From Lewinellaceae bacterium (lineage in GTDB: Bacteria > Bacteroidota > Bacteroidia > Chitinophagales > Saprospiraceae), in the NCBI GenBank assembly GCA_020636215.1, contig JACJYG010000004.1, forward strand, positions 1,364,001 through 1,428,000: DNA of 64,000 nucleotides, in the 5' to 3' direction. The position numbers were made by a program, and so were the translations under genes. The notes beneath the pieces were generated by a model that saw only the letters and a program-made list of their open reading frames with translations, ran no database searches and was not told the origin of the DNA. This document shows positions 40,689 to 48,649 of this stretch, piece after piece (position 1 is the stretch's first letter; every line of letters starts with the position of its first letter).

Positions 40689-41214
40689 GCAGGATAAATT
40701 TGAGGAACTGCGGGAAAAATATTCCGATGAGGAATTGGCCGAATCTTTTGTTTTTCCCCATGGCTTAAGTGAAGCGGAGAAGAAAAAGGCGGACCGGGAG
40801 CTCTGGGAATTCCGAAAAAAACTGCTGGAAGAAAAAACAACTGAAGATCGGATATATTCGGGTTTGCTGCGAATTAAATATCAGATCACCGGCTACCTTG
40901 AAACCGCTGAGTTTGTTCCTGGGAAGGATGTATCCTTTTTTCTTCAGGAATACCTGCGTGTGACCCATAGAAAGCAGAAAGAACTGGCAGATGAGCTGAA
41001 TATTCACCGCACCCGCCTGAGCAGAATAGTGAACAGGCGGGAAAAGCTGAGCCTGCCGATAGCCTATAGGCTGGAAGGCCATTCCGGGGACCTGATTCCT
41101 GCCCTTTTGTGGTGGAAATTGCTGCAAAAGGAGGTGGAGCAAGAGATTCGTACCGATAAAAAGGAGCGCAAAAAGGAAAAAGATAAACTTAAAAAGGTGG
41201 CCTACTATGGATAG
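40681..41214 (+). CDS. XRE-family DNA-binding protein, putative antitoxin
   Basis: This 177-residue protein has a charged helical N-terminal half and a HigA-like helix-turn-helix at about 88-135 (FLQEYLRVTHRKQKELADELNIHRTRLSRIVN...), followed by a very basic tail (KKERKKEKDKLKK). Its ATG lies inside the preceding GNAT gene, so the two are coupled. Antitoxins of this design repress their own operon; a palindrome stands before the first gene. It ends nine bases before the sufU stop, in convergent orientation. Confidence 0.82.
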   Translation: MAKQDKFEELREKYSDEELAESFVFPHGLSEAEKKKADRELWEFRKKLLEEKTTEDRIYSGLLRIKYQITGYLETAEFVPGKDVSFFLQEYLRVTHRKQKELADELNIHRTRLSRIVNRREKLSLPIAYRLEGHSGDLIPALLWWKLLQKEVEQEIRTDKKERKKEKDKLKKVAYYG

Positions 41215-41222
41215 ATATTACC

Positions 41223-41663
41223 CTATCTCTCCACCTTCTCTTCTAAAAAACATTCCATTTCCTCCCAACTCAGCGTCGCACACTTCAGCCGGCCCGGAAA
41301 CTCCCGGGCGGCGGCGAAGGCCTCGAAATCTTCCGTTACCTCCCCTTCCGCCGCCGGCGTTTCGGGCTGGGCCACCGCTTCAAAGGCCCGGCATAGCGCC
41401 AGCGCTCGTTCCAGGGATTGCCCTTCCAGGTGTTTTACCATAACAGAAGTAGATGCCTTCGATATGGCGCAGCCATAACCGTGGAAACTGATGCGGGATA
41501 CTTTTCCATCCTCCAGGTCGAAATAGAGTTGGAAATGGTCGCCGCATAAAGGATTATAAGCATCTAGTGTATATTCGCAGCCTTCCCTTTTTTCGTAGCG
41601 GAACGGTTGGTTATTGTGCTGCAGGATGACCGATTGGTAAAGCTGTTTCAGTTTATCGTTCAT
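41223..41663 (-). CDS. sufU: SufU iron-sulfur/sulfur-transfer protein
   Basis: This 146-residue protein has the SufU/IscU ligands Cys40 and Asp42 (NPLCGD), Cys65 (GYGCAISKAS) and Cys128 (RLKCATLSWE), with the insert after Cys65 typical of SufU. SufU accepts sulfur from SufS and feeds Fe-S or other sulfur pathways. Its start overlaps the sufS stop by four bases. A partial duplicate of its 3' end lies at 40053-40147 across the GNAT/XRE pair. Confidence 0.93.
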   Translation of the reverse strand: MNDKLKQLYQSVILQHNNQPFRYEKREGCEYTLDAYNPLCGDHFQLYFDLEDGKVSRISFHGYGCAISKASTSVMVKHLEGQSLERALALCRAFEAVAQPETPAAEGEVTEDFEAFAAAREFPGRLKCATLSWEEMECFLEEKVER

Positions 41664-42874
41664 GAAAAGAATTTTTGGACTTCCCGCACCTGAACAGCCA
41701 GGCGGTTGATCTCTTCAGGAGTATTATAAATGGCAAAAGACGCCCGGGTAGAGCCGGGTATGCCATAAAAGTCCATGACCGGCTGCGTGCAATGATGGCC
41801 GGCCCGCACGGCGATATCTTCCGCGCTCAGGAAGGTGGCCAAATCATGAGGGTGTACCTGGTCAAGTACAAAAGAAACAATAGCGCTCGATTCCTTCGCC
41901 TCACCAATGAAACGTAGGCCGGGGATTTCCCGTAGTTGCTCCCGGGCCTGTCTCCCCAGTTCTTTCAGGTGGGCTCGCACTGCCTTTTGGTCGAGTTGGC
42001 GGATAAAATCGATGGCGTAGCCCAGTCCAATCACGCCGGCGATATGAGTGGTGCCGGCTTCGAAGCGTTGGGGGGGTGGGGCAAAAGTAGTTTCCTCAAA
42101 AGTAACGTTCCGGATCATATCCCCACCGTAGTTGATCGGTTCCATGGCCTTCAGGTGTGCTTTTTTTCCGTAAAGAATACCAATACCGGTAGGGCCAAAG
42201 AGCTTGTGGCCGGAAAAGGCGAAAAAATCTACGTCCCAGGCCTGCACATCGATGGCAAAGTGGGCGGCGCTCTGGGCGCCATCAACCAGAACCGGGATGC
42301 CTTTCTGATGAGCCAGATGGATCATTTCCTCCACCGGGTTGATTGTCCCCAGGGTATTGGATATGTGGGTGACGGCCAGCATTTTCACCCGGCCCGACAA
42401 CATTTCGCGAAAGCGGGCCATATCCAGCTCGCCAGCCCGGTTCATAGGGATAATGCATAGCCTGGCGCCTTTTTTCTTACAGGCCATCTGCCAGGGAATG
42501 AGGTTGGCGTGGTGTTCCATAGCGCTGATCAGCACCTCGTCTCCGGGCTGCAGGCGCGGTTCCAGGAAGGACTGGGCCACCAGGTTGATGCCGGCAGTCG
42601 TCCCACTGGTGTAAACAATGCTGTGGGGGCTGGCGGCGCCCAACCATTCCGCAACCTTGCGCCGTACTTGTTCATATTTTTGGGTAGCCTGGGCCGATAG
42701 GTTGTAAATGCCGCGGTGGATGTTGGCATTCTCCCTTTCATAGAAAGCGGTCAGGCCATCGATCACCGAGCGGGGTTTCTGTAAAGTGGCGGCATTATCC
42801 AGATACGCCAGGCCCGGATGATGGGAAAAGATCGGAAATTGTTGCCGTAATTCTAAAGGGGATAAACCTGGCAT
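41660..42874 (-). CDS. sufS: SufS cysteine desulfurase
   Basis: I set the start at 42874 (MPGLSPLELRQQFPIFSH); the open frame runs on to 43102, but those 76 residues come from repeat DNA (MLWMLWMLW) and are not part of the family. The 404-residue PLP enzyme shows the lysine motif FSGHKLFGPTGIG, the active-site cysteine loop AVRAGHHCTQPVMDFYG and SGTTAGINLVA near the N-terminus. It removes sulfur from cysteine for SufU. It and sufU may also supply sulfur for the Mo-cofactor of the neighbouring cox genes. It diverges from moeA across a repeat-filled spacer. Confidence 0.95.
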   Translation of the reverse strand: MPGLSPLELRQQFPIFSHHPGLAYLDNAATLQKPRSVIDGLTAFYERENANIHRGIYNLSAQATQKYEQVRRKVAEWLGAASPHSIVYTSGTTAGINLVAQSFLEPRLQPGDEVLISAMEHHANLIPWQMACKKKGARLCIIPMNRAGELDMARFREMLSGRVKMLAVTHISNTLGTINPVEEMIHLAHQKGIPVLVDGAQSAAHFAIDVQAWDVDFFAFSGHKLFGPTGIGILYGKKAHLKAMEPINYGGDMIRNVTFEETTFAPPPQRFEAGTTHIAGVIGLGYAIDFIRQLDQKAVRAHLKELGRQAREQLREIPGLRFIGEAKESSAIVSFVLDQVHPHDLATFLSAEDIAVRAGHHCTQPVMDFYGIPGSTRASFAIYNTPEEINRLAVQVREVQKFFS

Positions 42875-43203
42875 GATTACTTTTGTTGAAGGGCCTATAT
42901 ACGGCCCCGAATAGAAAAACATAATTGCCGCCAAGTGGTTTAGATAAAGAATTCCCTTGATGCTTTTCGATACTATGGATGCTCCTTTTGGCGCGTTCCG
43001 CACCAAAAGGATACTCGGGCCCTTCGATACTATAGATACCCCCCAAGCTATCCATAGCATCCATAGCATCCATAGCATCAACAGCCCGTCCTCCCCCGAC
43101 ACCTGTCGGGGTCAGCCGGGTAAATATCAACAGTATCAACAGCCCGTCCTCCCCCTATACCTTCCGGGGTCAGCCGGGTAAATATCAACAGCATCCATAA
43201 AGT
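42875..43203. other. Repeat-filled divergent spacer between sufS and moeA
   Basis: About 329 bases separate the sufS and moeA starts. From 42961 on, almost all of it is repeat words: GATACTATGGATGCT (42969), an inverted pair TCCTTTTGG/CCAAAAGGA (42983-42991 and 43003-43011), GATACTATAGATAC (43026), and then the core-hairpin element up to four bases before moeA. The promoters of both genes must lie within or beside these repeats. Confidence 0.75.
43050..43200. repeat. Two core-hairpin elements with 9-bp words (copy E)
   Basis: The order is ATCCATAGC three times (43050-43076), ATCAACAGC (43077-43085), a 40-base core (43086-43125) with hairpin CCCCGACA-CC-TGTCGGGG (43094-43111), ATCAACAGT and ATCAACAGC (43126-43143), a second 40-base core (43144-43183) with a decayed hairpin, then ATCAACAGC and ATCCATAA. 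Units alternate exactly, with no extra bases. Similar copies are at 35042-35138 (reverse) and 62002-62071. Confidence 0.9.
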
Positions 43204-44400
43204 ATGATCACCGTCGAACAAGCCGTCGCCATCATTCAGCAAACAACCAGAGATTTTGGTATAGAAGAAGTACCCCTCGACGCAGCCATTGGCCGGGTGT
43301 TACGGGAAAACCTCTACGCCGACCGCGATTTCCCGCCCTTCCACCGCGTCACGATGGACGGTATTGCGATACAACATGCTGCTTTCCAGTCGGGCCGGCG
43401 CGTTTTCCCAATTGAGGGAATCGGGGCCGCGGGCGATGTGCAGCAGGAATTGCAATCACCGGAGCATTGCCTGGAGGTGATGACCGGTGCTATGCTGCCC
43501 CTTGGCGCCGACACCGTCATCCGCTACGAAGACCTGGAAATAGCCGATGGCCAGGCCCGGGTGATGCTCGATGCGATCGGTTGGGGGCAGAATGTACATA
43601 AAAAGGGCGAAGACCGTCCTCAGGGAAGCCTCGTAGTACGGGCCGGCATTAGGTTGTCCCCCGCTGAGATAGGCGTAGCCGCGACGGTAGGCAAAGCCAT
43701 GCTCAAAGTCAGCCGTCAGCCCAAAACCGTGATCATCTCCACCGGCGATGAGTTGGTGGAGGTCAGCGAAACGCCCTTACCTCATCAGATCCGCCGGTCC
43801 AATGAGCATCAGGTAAAAGCCACGCTGGCAAATTATAATCTTTTGGCGGACACCCGACACCTGCGCGACGACCTCGACGAGGTGCTGCGGGGGCTGAAAT
43901 CGATGATTGCGGAATACGAGGTGCTGATCCTCAGCGGTGGTGTTTCGGAAGGGAAATTCGACTACCTGCCCCGCGCCCTGGATCAATTGGGGGTGGTGAA
44001 GCTTTTCCATAAGATTAAACAGCGGCCTGGCAAGCCGTTCTGGTTCGGGAAGGCGCCCAATGGATCATTGGTATTTGCCCTGCCGGGTAATCCGGTGTCT
44101 TCATTTATGTGTACCCAGCGCTACTTCCTGCCGTGGCTGGAACAAAGCCTGGGACTGCCGGCCGTCGTATATCCTAATGCCGTCCTGTCCAGAGCGGTCA
44201 CCTTCAAGCCGGATCTTACTTACTTCCTGCAGGTGAAATTAGAATACGACGACCAGGGCCGCATCCTGGCCATCCCGGCCGAAGGCCATGGCTCCGGTGA
44301 CCTGGCTAATCTGGCGGATGCGGATGCTTTTCTGCAGTTGCCCCAGGGAAAGGATGTGTTTGAGCAGGGGGAAGTCTTTCCGTTGATAAAATACCGTTAA
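43204..44400 (+). CDS. moeA: Molybdopterin molybdenumtransferase MoeA
   Basis: This 398-residue protein inserts molybdate into adenylated molybdopterin. Visible MoeA marks are the start MITVEQAVAII, DRDFPPFHRVTMDGIA (about 40-55), MTGAMLPLGADTVIRYED (about 96-113), STGDELVE (about 180-187), LSGGVSEGKFDYLP and the P-loop-like ALPGNPVSSF. The ATG is only four bases from the repeat element. It supports the Mo-dependent CO dehydrogenase encoded 10 kb to the left. Other moa and mog genes are not in the window. Confidence 0.95.
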   Translation: MITVEQAVAIIQQTTRDFGIEEVPLDAAIGRVLRENLYADRDFPPFHRVTMDGIAIQHAAFQSGRRVFPIEGIGAAGDVQQELQSPEHCLEVMTGAMLPLGADTVIRYEDLEIADGQARVMLDAIGWGQNVHKKGEDRPQGSLVVRAGIRLSPAEIGVAATVGKAMLKVSRQPKTVIISTGDELVEVSETPLPHQIRRSNEHQVKATLANYNLLADTRHLRDDLDEVLRGLKSMIAEYEVLILSGGVSEGKFDYLPRALDQLGVVKLFHKIKQRPGKPFWFGKAPNGSLVFALPGNPVSSFMCTQRYFLPWLEQSLGLPAVVYPNAVLSRAVTFKPDLTYFLQVKLEYDDQGRILAIPAEGHGSGDLANLADADAFLQLPQGKDVFEQGEVFPLIKYR

Positions 44401-44684
44401 AAAAGAACAGGAGTCATGCGACTCATAAGGGCCGTGGCTATGCCTTCGCCTAAAGGCAGTAGATACTATTTAAGCTTGCACACGCCATCCCTGCCGGCCT
44501 GGGGCGCCTGGAAGTTGGGCAAAGCATCCTTTTGGCCCCGTACGGGCCAAAAAAAAGCATCCATAGTATCATCAGGAATTCCGAATTGTTCGCTATTCTC
44601 CGACAACATATCCCATTTATTTTCCATTACCTGCCATATTGCCGTAACTTTTCGCCCTAATTACTAACCAAACTTTATTGAACA
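44401..44684. other. Spacer with a hairpin of the TTTTGG family
   Basis: Arms TTTTGGCCC (44530-44538) and GGGCCAAAA (44544-44552), followed on the plus strand by four more A and the words GCATCCATAGTATC, resemble the inverted pair at 42983-43011 and the 9-base words next to the core elements. It may double as a terminator for the upstream moeA only weakly, as it lies 130 bases past the stop. No gene is seen in these 284 bases. Confidence 0.6.
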
Positions 44685-47444
44685 ATGAAATTATATACCC
44701 GACTAAAAAGCAGCTTCTTTTTGCTGGCGCTCTTATCCGTTCTGCCGGCCCTTGAGGGGCAGCAGGCCGCCCCGCCGAAAGGCATCACTCAGCTGGCTTC
44801 GGTAGAAGGCATTACCGAATACCAGATAGAAAGCAACGGCCTGCACATTTTGCTCTTCCCCGACCAATCCAAACCTACCATCACGGTCAATGTGACCTAT
44901 ATGGTCGGATCCCGGCATGAAGGCTACGGGGAAACCGGTATGGCGCACCTGTTGGAGCACATGGTGTTCAAGGGCACGCCGAACCACCCCAACATTCCCC
45001 AGGAGCTCACTGAGCATGGCGCCCGCCCCAACGGCAGCACCTGGTACGACCGCACCAACTATTTTGAAACATTCAGCGCTACCGACGAAAACCTGCGCTG
45101 GGCCCTCGATATGGAAGCCGACCGTATGGTTAATTCGTACATCGCGGCCAAGGACCTGGAAAGTGAGATGACGGTAGTGCGCAACGAGTTCGAAAGAGGA
45201 GAAAACAGTCCCAGCCGCGTGCTGATGGAGCGCGTATTGTCCACTGCCTATCTCTGGCACAACTACGGTAAGTCGACCATCGGCGCCCGCGCCGACCTGG
45301 AGAATGTGCCCATTGAGCGCCTGCAGGGATTTTACCACAAATACTACCAGCCGGACAACGCCTATCTGATCGTGGCCGGCAAATTCGACCCGATGAAAAC
45401 CCTGGGGTTGATCCAGGAAACCTTTGGCCGCATTCCAAAGCCGGAACGGGAGTTGATCCCTACCTATACTCGCGAACCGGTGCAGGATGGCGAACGCTTC
45501 GCCGAGCTGCGCCGCGTGGGTGATGTGCAGGTGGTGAGCGCTTCTTACCACATCTGCCCGGGCAGCCACCCCGATTTTCCCGCCATAGAGGTCCTTACGG
45601 AATTGCTGACCAGCGAGCCCTCGGGCCGCCTGTACAAGGCGCTTGTGGAAAGTGAAAAGGCAAGCTCCCAGAGTGGTTGGGCCGCCAGCCTGCGCGAGCC
45701 GGGCTTCGCCTATTTCTCCGCCGATGTGCTCAAAGACAAAAGCCTTGCCGAGGCCGAAGCAGCGATGTTGACGGCCATCGACGGCCTGCGTACCAATCCG
45801 CCAACCACTGAAGAGGTGGACCGCGCCCGCAAACGCCTGCTCAAAGATTTCAACCTCGCCTTCCGCAACAGTGACCGCGTGGGCCTGGCCATGAGTGAAT
45901 ACCTCGCTCAGGGCGACTGGCGACTGGGCTTTATCTACCGCGACCGCCTGGAACAGGTGACGCCGGAACAAGTGCTGGCGGCAGCCAAACGCTACTTCAA
46001 ACCCAGCAACCGCACCGTCGGCCGCTTCCTGCCCGACGCTGCTCCCGACCGCGCCGACATCCCCGATGTACCCGACATCGCTGCCATGGTGGATGGCTAC
46101 GTCGGTAAAGAAGCCATCGCCGAAGGGGAGGCATTTGATCCTTCTTATGATAATATCGAAACCCGCACCCAGCGTGGCGAATTGAAAGAAACATTGGAGT
46201 ACGCCCTGCTGCCCAAGGAAACCCGTGGTGATGCCGTCACTGCCCGTCTGTCGCTTCGGTTTGGCACGGAGAAGAGCCTGCAGGGCAAGCAACTGGCCGC
46301 CAGCTTCGCCGGTATGATGCTGGACAAAGGTACGACGGAGCTCAGCCGCCAGGCGCTGGAAGACAAACTCGACGAGCTCAAGGCCCGCATCCGAATTGGC
46401 GGCGGCGCTTCCGGCGCTTTTGTATCGATAGAAGCCGAGCGGGACAAATTACCCGAGGTGATTAACCTGGTTGGGGAAATGCTGCAAAAGCCGGCTTTCT
46501 CCGAAGAGGAGTTCAACAAGCTGAAAGCCGAGCAACTGGCGTCCATCGAAGAGCAACGCTCCGAACCCAACGCCATCGCCTTTCAGGAACTGCAACGCCG
46601 GATGAACCCCTACGATAAGAATGACCCGCGCTACACCATGACCTTCGACGAGGAAGTGGCGGCGATCAATGCCCTGACCCTGGAAGAGGTGAAGGCCTTC
46701 TACAAAGACTTTTACGGCGCTTCGGAAGCGACCCTGGCTGTAGTGGGGGATTTTGACACCGAGGCGGTGGAAAAGGCCTTGGCCGATAACTTTAAGGGCT
46801 GGAAAAGCCCTGCCAAATACGAGCGCCTTGCCGATGAATTCTACCAGCCCAAGCCAGAAAATGTGGAAGTGGAGACGCCCGATAAGGCCAACGCCATGTT
46901 CCTGGCTGCGCAGCCTTTCGAAATGAACCAGGACGACCCCGATTATCCGGCTATGATGCTGGGCAACTACATGTTGGGCGGCGGTTTCCTCAACTCGCGC
47001 CTGGCCGTGCGCATCCGCCAGAAGGATGGCCTGAGCTACGGTGTGGGTTCCAGTTTCTCAGCTGACGCCCGGGATAAGACGGCGATGTTGCGCGCCTACG
47101 CCATCTATGCGCCCGAGAATGTAGAAGCCCTGGAAAAAGCTTTTGTGGAGGAGATCGAGAAAGTCCGCAAAGACGGGTTCACTGCCGAAGAAGTGGCAGC
47201 CGCCAAGAGTGGTTGGGTGCAAAACCAGCAGGTGAGCCGCGCTCAGGACCGCTCGCTGGCCGCTACCCTCAACAGCTACCTCGACCTGGGCCGCACACTG
47301 GAATGGGACGCCGCCCTGGAAGCCAAAGTAATGGCCCTGACGCCCGAACAGATCAACGCCGCCATGGCCAAATACCTGGATCCGGCGAAAATGATCGTCG
47401 TCAAGGCCGGGGATTTTGCCAAGAGCCGCCAGGCGAAGCCTTAA
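44685..47444 (+). CDS. M16 family zinc metallopeptidase, two-domain
   Basis: This 919-residue exported protease has a signal peptide (about 1-26) and the inverted zinc motif HLLEH (H88, E91, H92) with the distal glutamate in VVRNEFERGENSP. The second half repeats the fold without the motif (GTTELSRQALEDKLDELKA; LAVRIRQKDGLSYGVGSSF), as in pitrilysin-like and Bacteroidota periplasmic M16 proteins. Substrates are probably peptides in the periplasm. It is transcribed alone and followed by a 44-base palindrome. Its opposite strand has a long open frame (44733-46292) due to composition only. Confidence 0.93.
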   Translation: MKLYTRLKSSFFLLALLSVLPALEGQQAAPPKGITQLASVEGITEYQIESNGLHILLFPDQSKPTITVNVTYMVGSRHEGYGETGMAHLLEHMVFKGTPNHPNIPQELTEHGARPNGSTWYDRTNYFETFSATDENLRWALDMEADRMVNSYIAAKDLESEMTVVRNEFERGENSPSRVLMERVLSTAYLWHNYGKSTIGARADLENVPIERLQGFYHKYYQPDNAYLIVAGKFDPMKTLGLIQETFGRIPKPERELIPTYTREPVQDGERFAELRRVGDVQVVSASYHICPGSHPDFPAIEVLTELLTSEPSGRLYKALVESEKASSQSGWAASLREPGFAYFSADVLKDKSLAEAEAAMLTAIDGLRTNPPTTEEVDRARKRLLKDFNLAFRNSDRVGLAMSEYLAQGDWRLGFIYRDRLEQVTPEQVLAAAKRYFKPSNRTVGRFLPDAAPDRADIPDVPDIAAMVDGYVGKEAIAEGEAFDPSYDNIETRTQRGELKETLEYALLPKETRGDAVTARLSLRFGTEKSLQGKQLAASFAGMMLDKGTTELSRQALEDKLDELKARIRIGGGASGAFVSIEAERDKLPEVINLVGEMLQKPAFSEEEFNKLKAEQLASIEEQRSEPNAIAFQELQRRMNPYDKNDPRYTMTFDEEVAAINALTLEEVKAFYKDFYGASEATLAVVGDFDTEAVEKALADNFKGWKSPAKYERLADEFYQPKPENVEVETPDKANAMFLAAQPFEMNQDDPDYPAMMLGNYMLGGGFLNSRLAVRIRQKDGLSYGVGSSFSADARDKTAMLRAYAIYAPENVEALEKAFVEEIEKVRKDGFTAEEVAAAKSGWVQNQQVSRAQDRSLAATLNSYLDLGRTLEWDAALEAKVMALTPEQINAAMAKYLDPAKMIVVKAGDFAKSRQAKP

Positions 47445-47449
47445 GTTTT

Positions 47450-47467
47450 GCCGATCTCCAGATCGGC
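47450..47467. repeat. Short stem GCCGATCT-CC-AGATCGGC
   Basis: A perfect eight-base stem lies five bases past the M16 stop. A related stem, GCCGATCT-GG-AGGTCGGC extended by CC/GG, occurs at 47608-47629 next to the RDD gene stop. The two bracket the 44-base palindrome in the convergent spacer. Confidence 0.6.
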
Positions 47468-47488
47468 GCGTGGGCTGAAATATTCTGG

Positions 47489-47532
47489 ACAAAGCAAGAA
47501 GGCGGCAGAATTCTGCCGCCTTCTTGCTTTGT
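47489..47532. terminator. 44-bp perfect palindrome, bidirectional terminator candidate
   Basis: Two 22-base arms meet without a loop; the central part reads GGCGGCAGAATTCTGCCGCC. On either strand the stem ends in GCTTTGT, giving only a short T tract. It sits between the convergent M16 and RDD genes and could terminate both. Confidence 0.7.
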
Positions 47533-47635
47533 AAATGGGAAGTGGAAAAGTAAGAGGATAATCGCTCGGTTAAGCAGAGCCCAGCCTCTGGGCTTATCAT
47601 CGCCTTCCCGCCGATCTGGAGGTCGGCGGCACCTT

Positions 47636-48379
47636 TCACCGCGTAATCACTATATAATCCCTAATCAACGTCTTTAAAAACCCAATTTTATCCCGGGGCG
47701 CTTCCGGCAGGCCCAGCAATTGGGTGAGGTGGGCCACCAGTTGGATGACCACTTCCCGGTGGGCGTCGTTTTTGTAGGTGCGGTAGCGGGAGACGACGTT
47801 TTTGATCAGCAGCATGTCCTGTTCGCTGAGCTGCCGCACTTCGGGGTATTGGGGCTCGTAATTTTCCAGCGTGTTGATGTTGAGGATGTCTTCCAGGCGG
47901 AAGCGCAGGTTGTGGCGCACGCGGATGACGGTGGTGTTGGCGGTCATATCGCCGAGGCGCTGGTTTTTATCAGAAGAAAGGATGAGCAGGATGGCCAGAA
48001 TGCCGCCGGAGAAGAGGGTGTCGACCACGTGAAAGACGGCTCGTAGCAGGTAGTCGCTCAGGCCTGGCTCCTGGCCATCGAGGCGCACCACTTTGATGCC
48101 CATGGATTTTTTACCCCAACTTTGTCCGTCAGCCAGCACTTCCGACAACAGGTGGTAGAGCAGGAAGCCACCGATGAAGCCCAGAGAGATGATAGCGCCG
48201 ATCATAGGAGAGTCGCCGGCACTGCGCAACAGGGGCATGACGATGGCCAGAAAGAATACCAGATAGAAGGCCAGCAAAATGATCAGGTCGATAAAAAAGG
48301 CGAAGATACGCTCGCGTAGCGGCGCCAGCTCGTACTCGATGACGACGTTTTGAGTGGTGCGGATGTCGATGGTTTGCAT
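47636..48379 (-). CDS. RDD-family membrane protein
   Basis: This 247-residue protein has the RDD pattern: an Arg in LRERIFAFFIDLIILLAFYL (about 22-41), Asp residues within the first helices, a helix at about 75-95 and the conserved QSWGKKSMGIKVVRLDG segment (about 108-124), then a third hydrophobic region (SGGILAILLILSS). The C-terminal 90 residues are soluble. RDD proteins are suspected transporters or ion-handling proteins. It diverges from the SpoIIM-like gene and belongs to the same conserved neighbourhood as DUF4129, DUF4350, MoxR and DUF58 genes. Confidence 0.9.
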   Translation of the reverse strand: MQTIDIRTTQNVVIEYELAPLRERIFAFFIDLIILLAFYLVFFLAIVMPLLRSAGDSPMIGAIISLGFIGGFLLYHLLSEVLADGQSWGKKSMGIKVVRLDGQEPGLSDYLLRAVFHVVDTLFSGGILAILLILSSDKNQRLGDMTANTTVIRVRHNLRFRLEDILNINTLENYEPQYPEVRQLSEQDMLLIKNVVSRYRTYKNDAHREVVIQLVAHLTQLLGLPEAPRDKIGFLKTLIRDYIVITR

Positions 48380-48482
48380 AAATCGCGCCGTTGAAGCTTG
48401 TGAAATAAAGCCCTTACAAGCATTGAGCGGCTCAAAGATGGGGATTTTTAAGATTAAATGCCAGGGCAGGCGGGTAATAGGA

Positions 48483-48570
48483 GTGTGTTCGAGTGTTTGG
48501 GTGTTTGAGTGTTTGAGGTGGTATCACTTCCCCTCAAACACCCAAACCCTCACTTCCCAAACACTCCCTT
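48483..48570. repeat. GTGTTTGA-type array forming a 15-bp inverted repeat
   Basis: Words GTGTTTGG, GTGTTTGA and GAGTGTTTG run from 48483 to 48517, and their complements CTCAAACACCCAAAC and CCCAAACACTCCC run from 48531 to 48568. Arms 48495-48509 and 48533-48547 pair perfectly over 15 bases. The array lies in the divergent spacer between the RDD and SpoIIM-like genes. Confidence 0.8.
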
Positions 48571-48649
48571 CTCTATTCCAACAACAAAGCCAACTCCTTG
48601 GGCATTTATGATAAATTGGTATATTTAAACCCACAATTTCCAACCCCAA

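Noticed and set aside
42875..43102. 76-residue N-terminal extension of SufS
   Set aside because: The residues read as MLWMLW-type repeats from 9-base arrays, and the family start MPGLSPLE lies at 42874.
43050..43200. CRISPR-like array
   Set aside because: The repeated cores are adjacent to short tandem words, not separated by unique spacers of constant size, and no cas gene is near.
44416..44667. 83-codon frame after moeA
   Set aside because: It runs through the hairpin and repeat words and shows no protein-like pattern.
44733..46292. 519-codon open frame opposite the M16 peptidase
   Set aside because: It lies antisense to a well-supported gene, shows no family motif and is explained by GC-rich codon composition.
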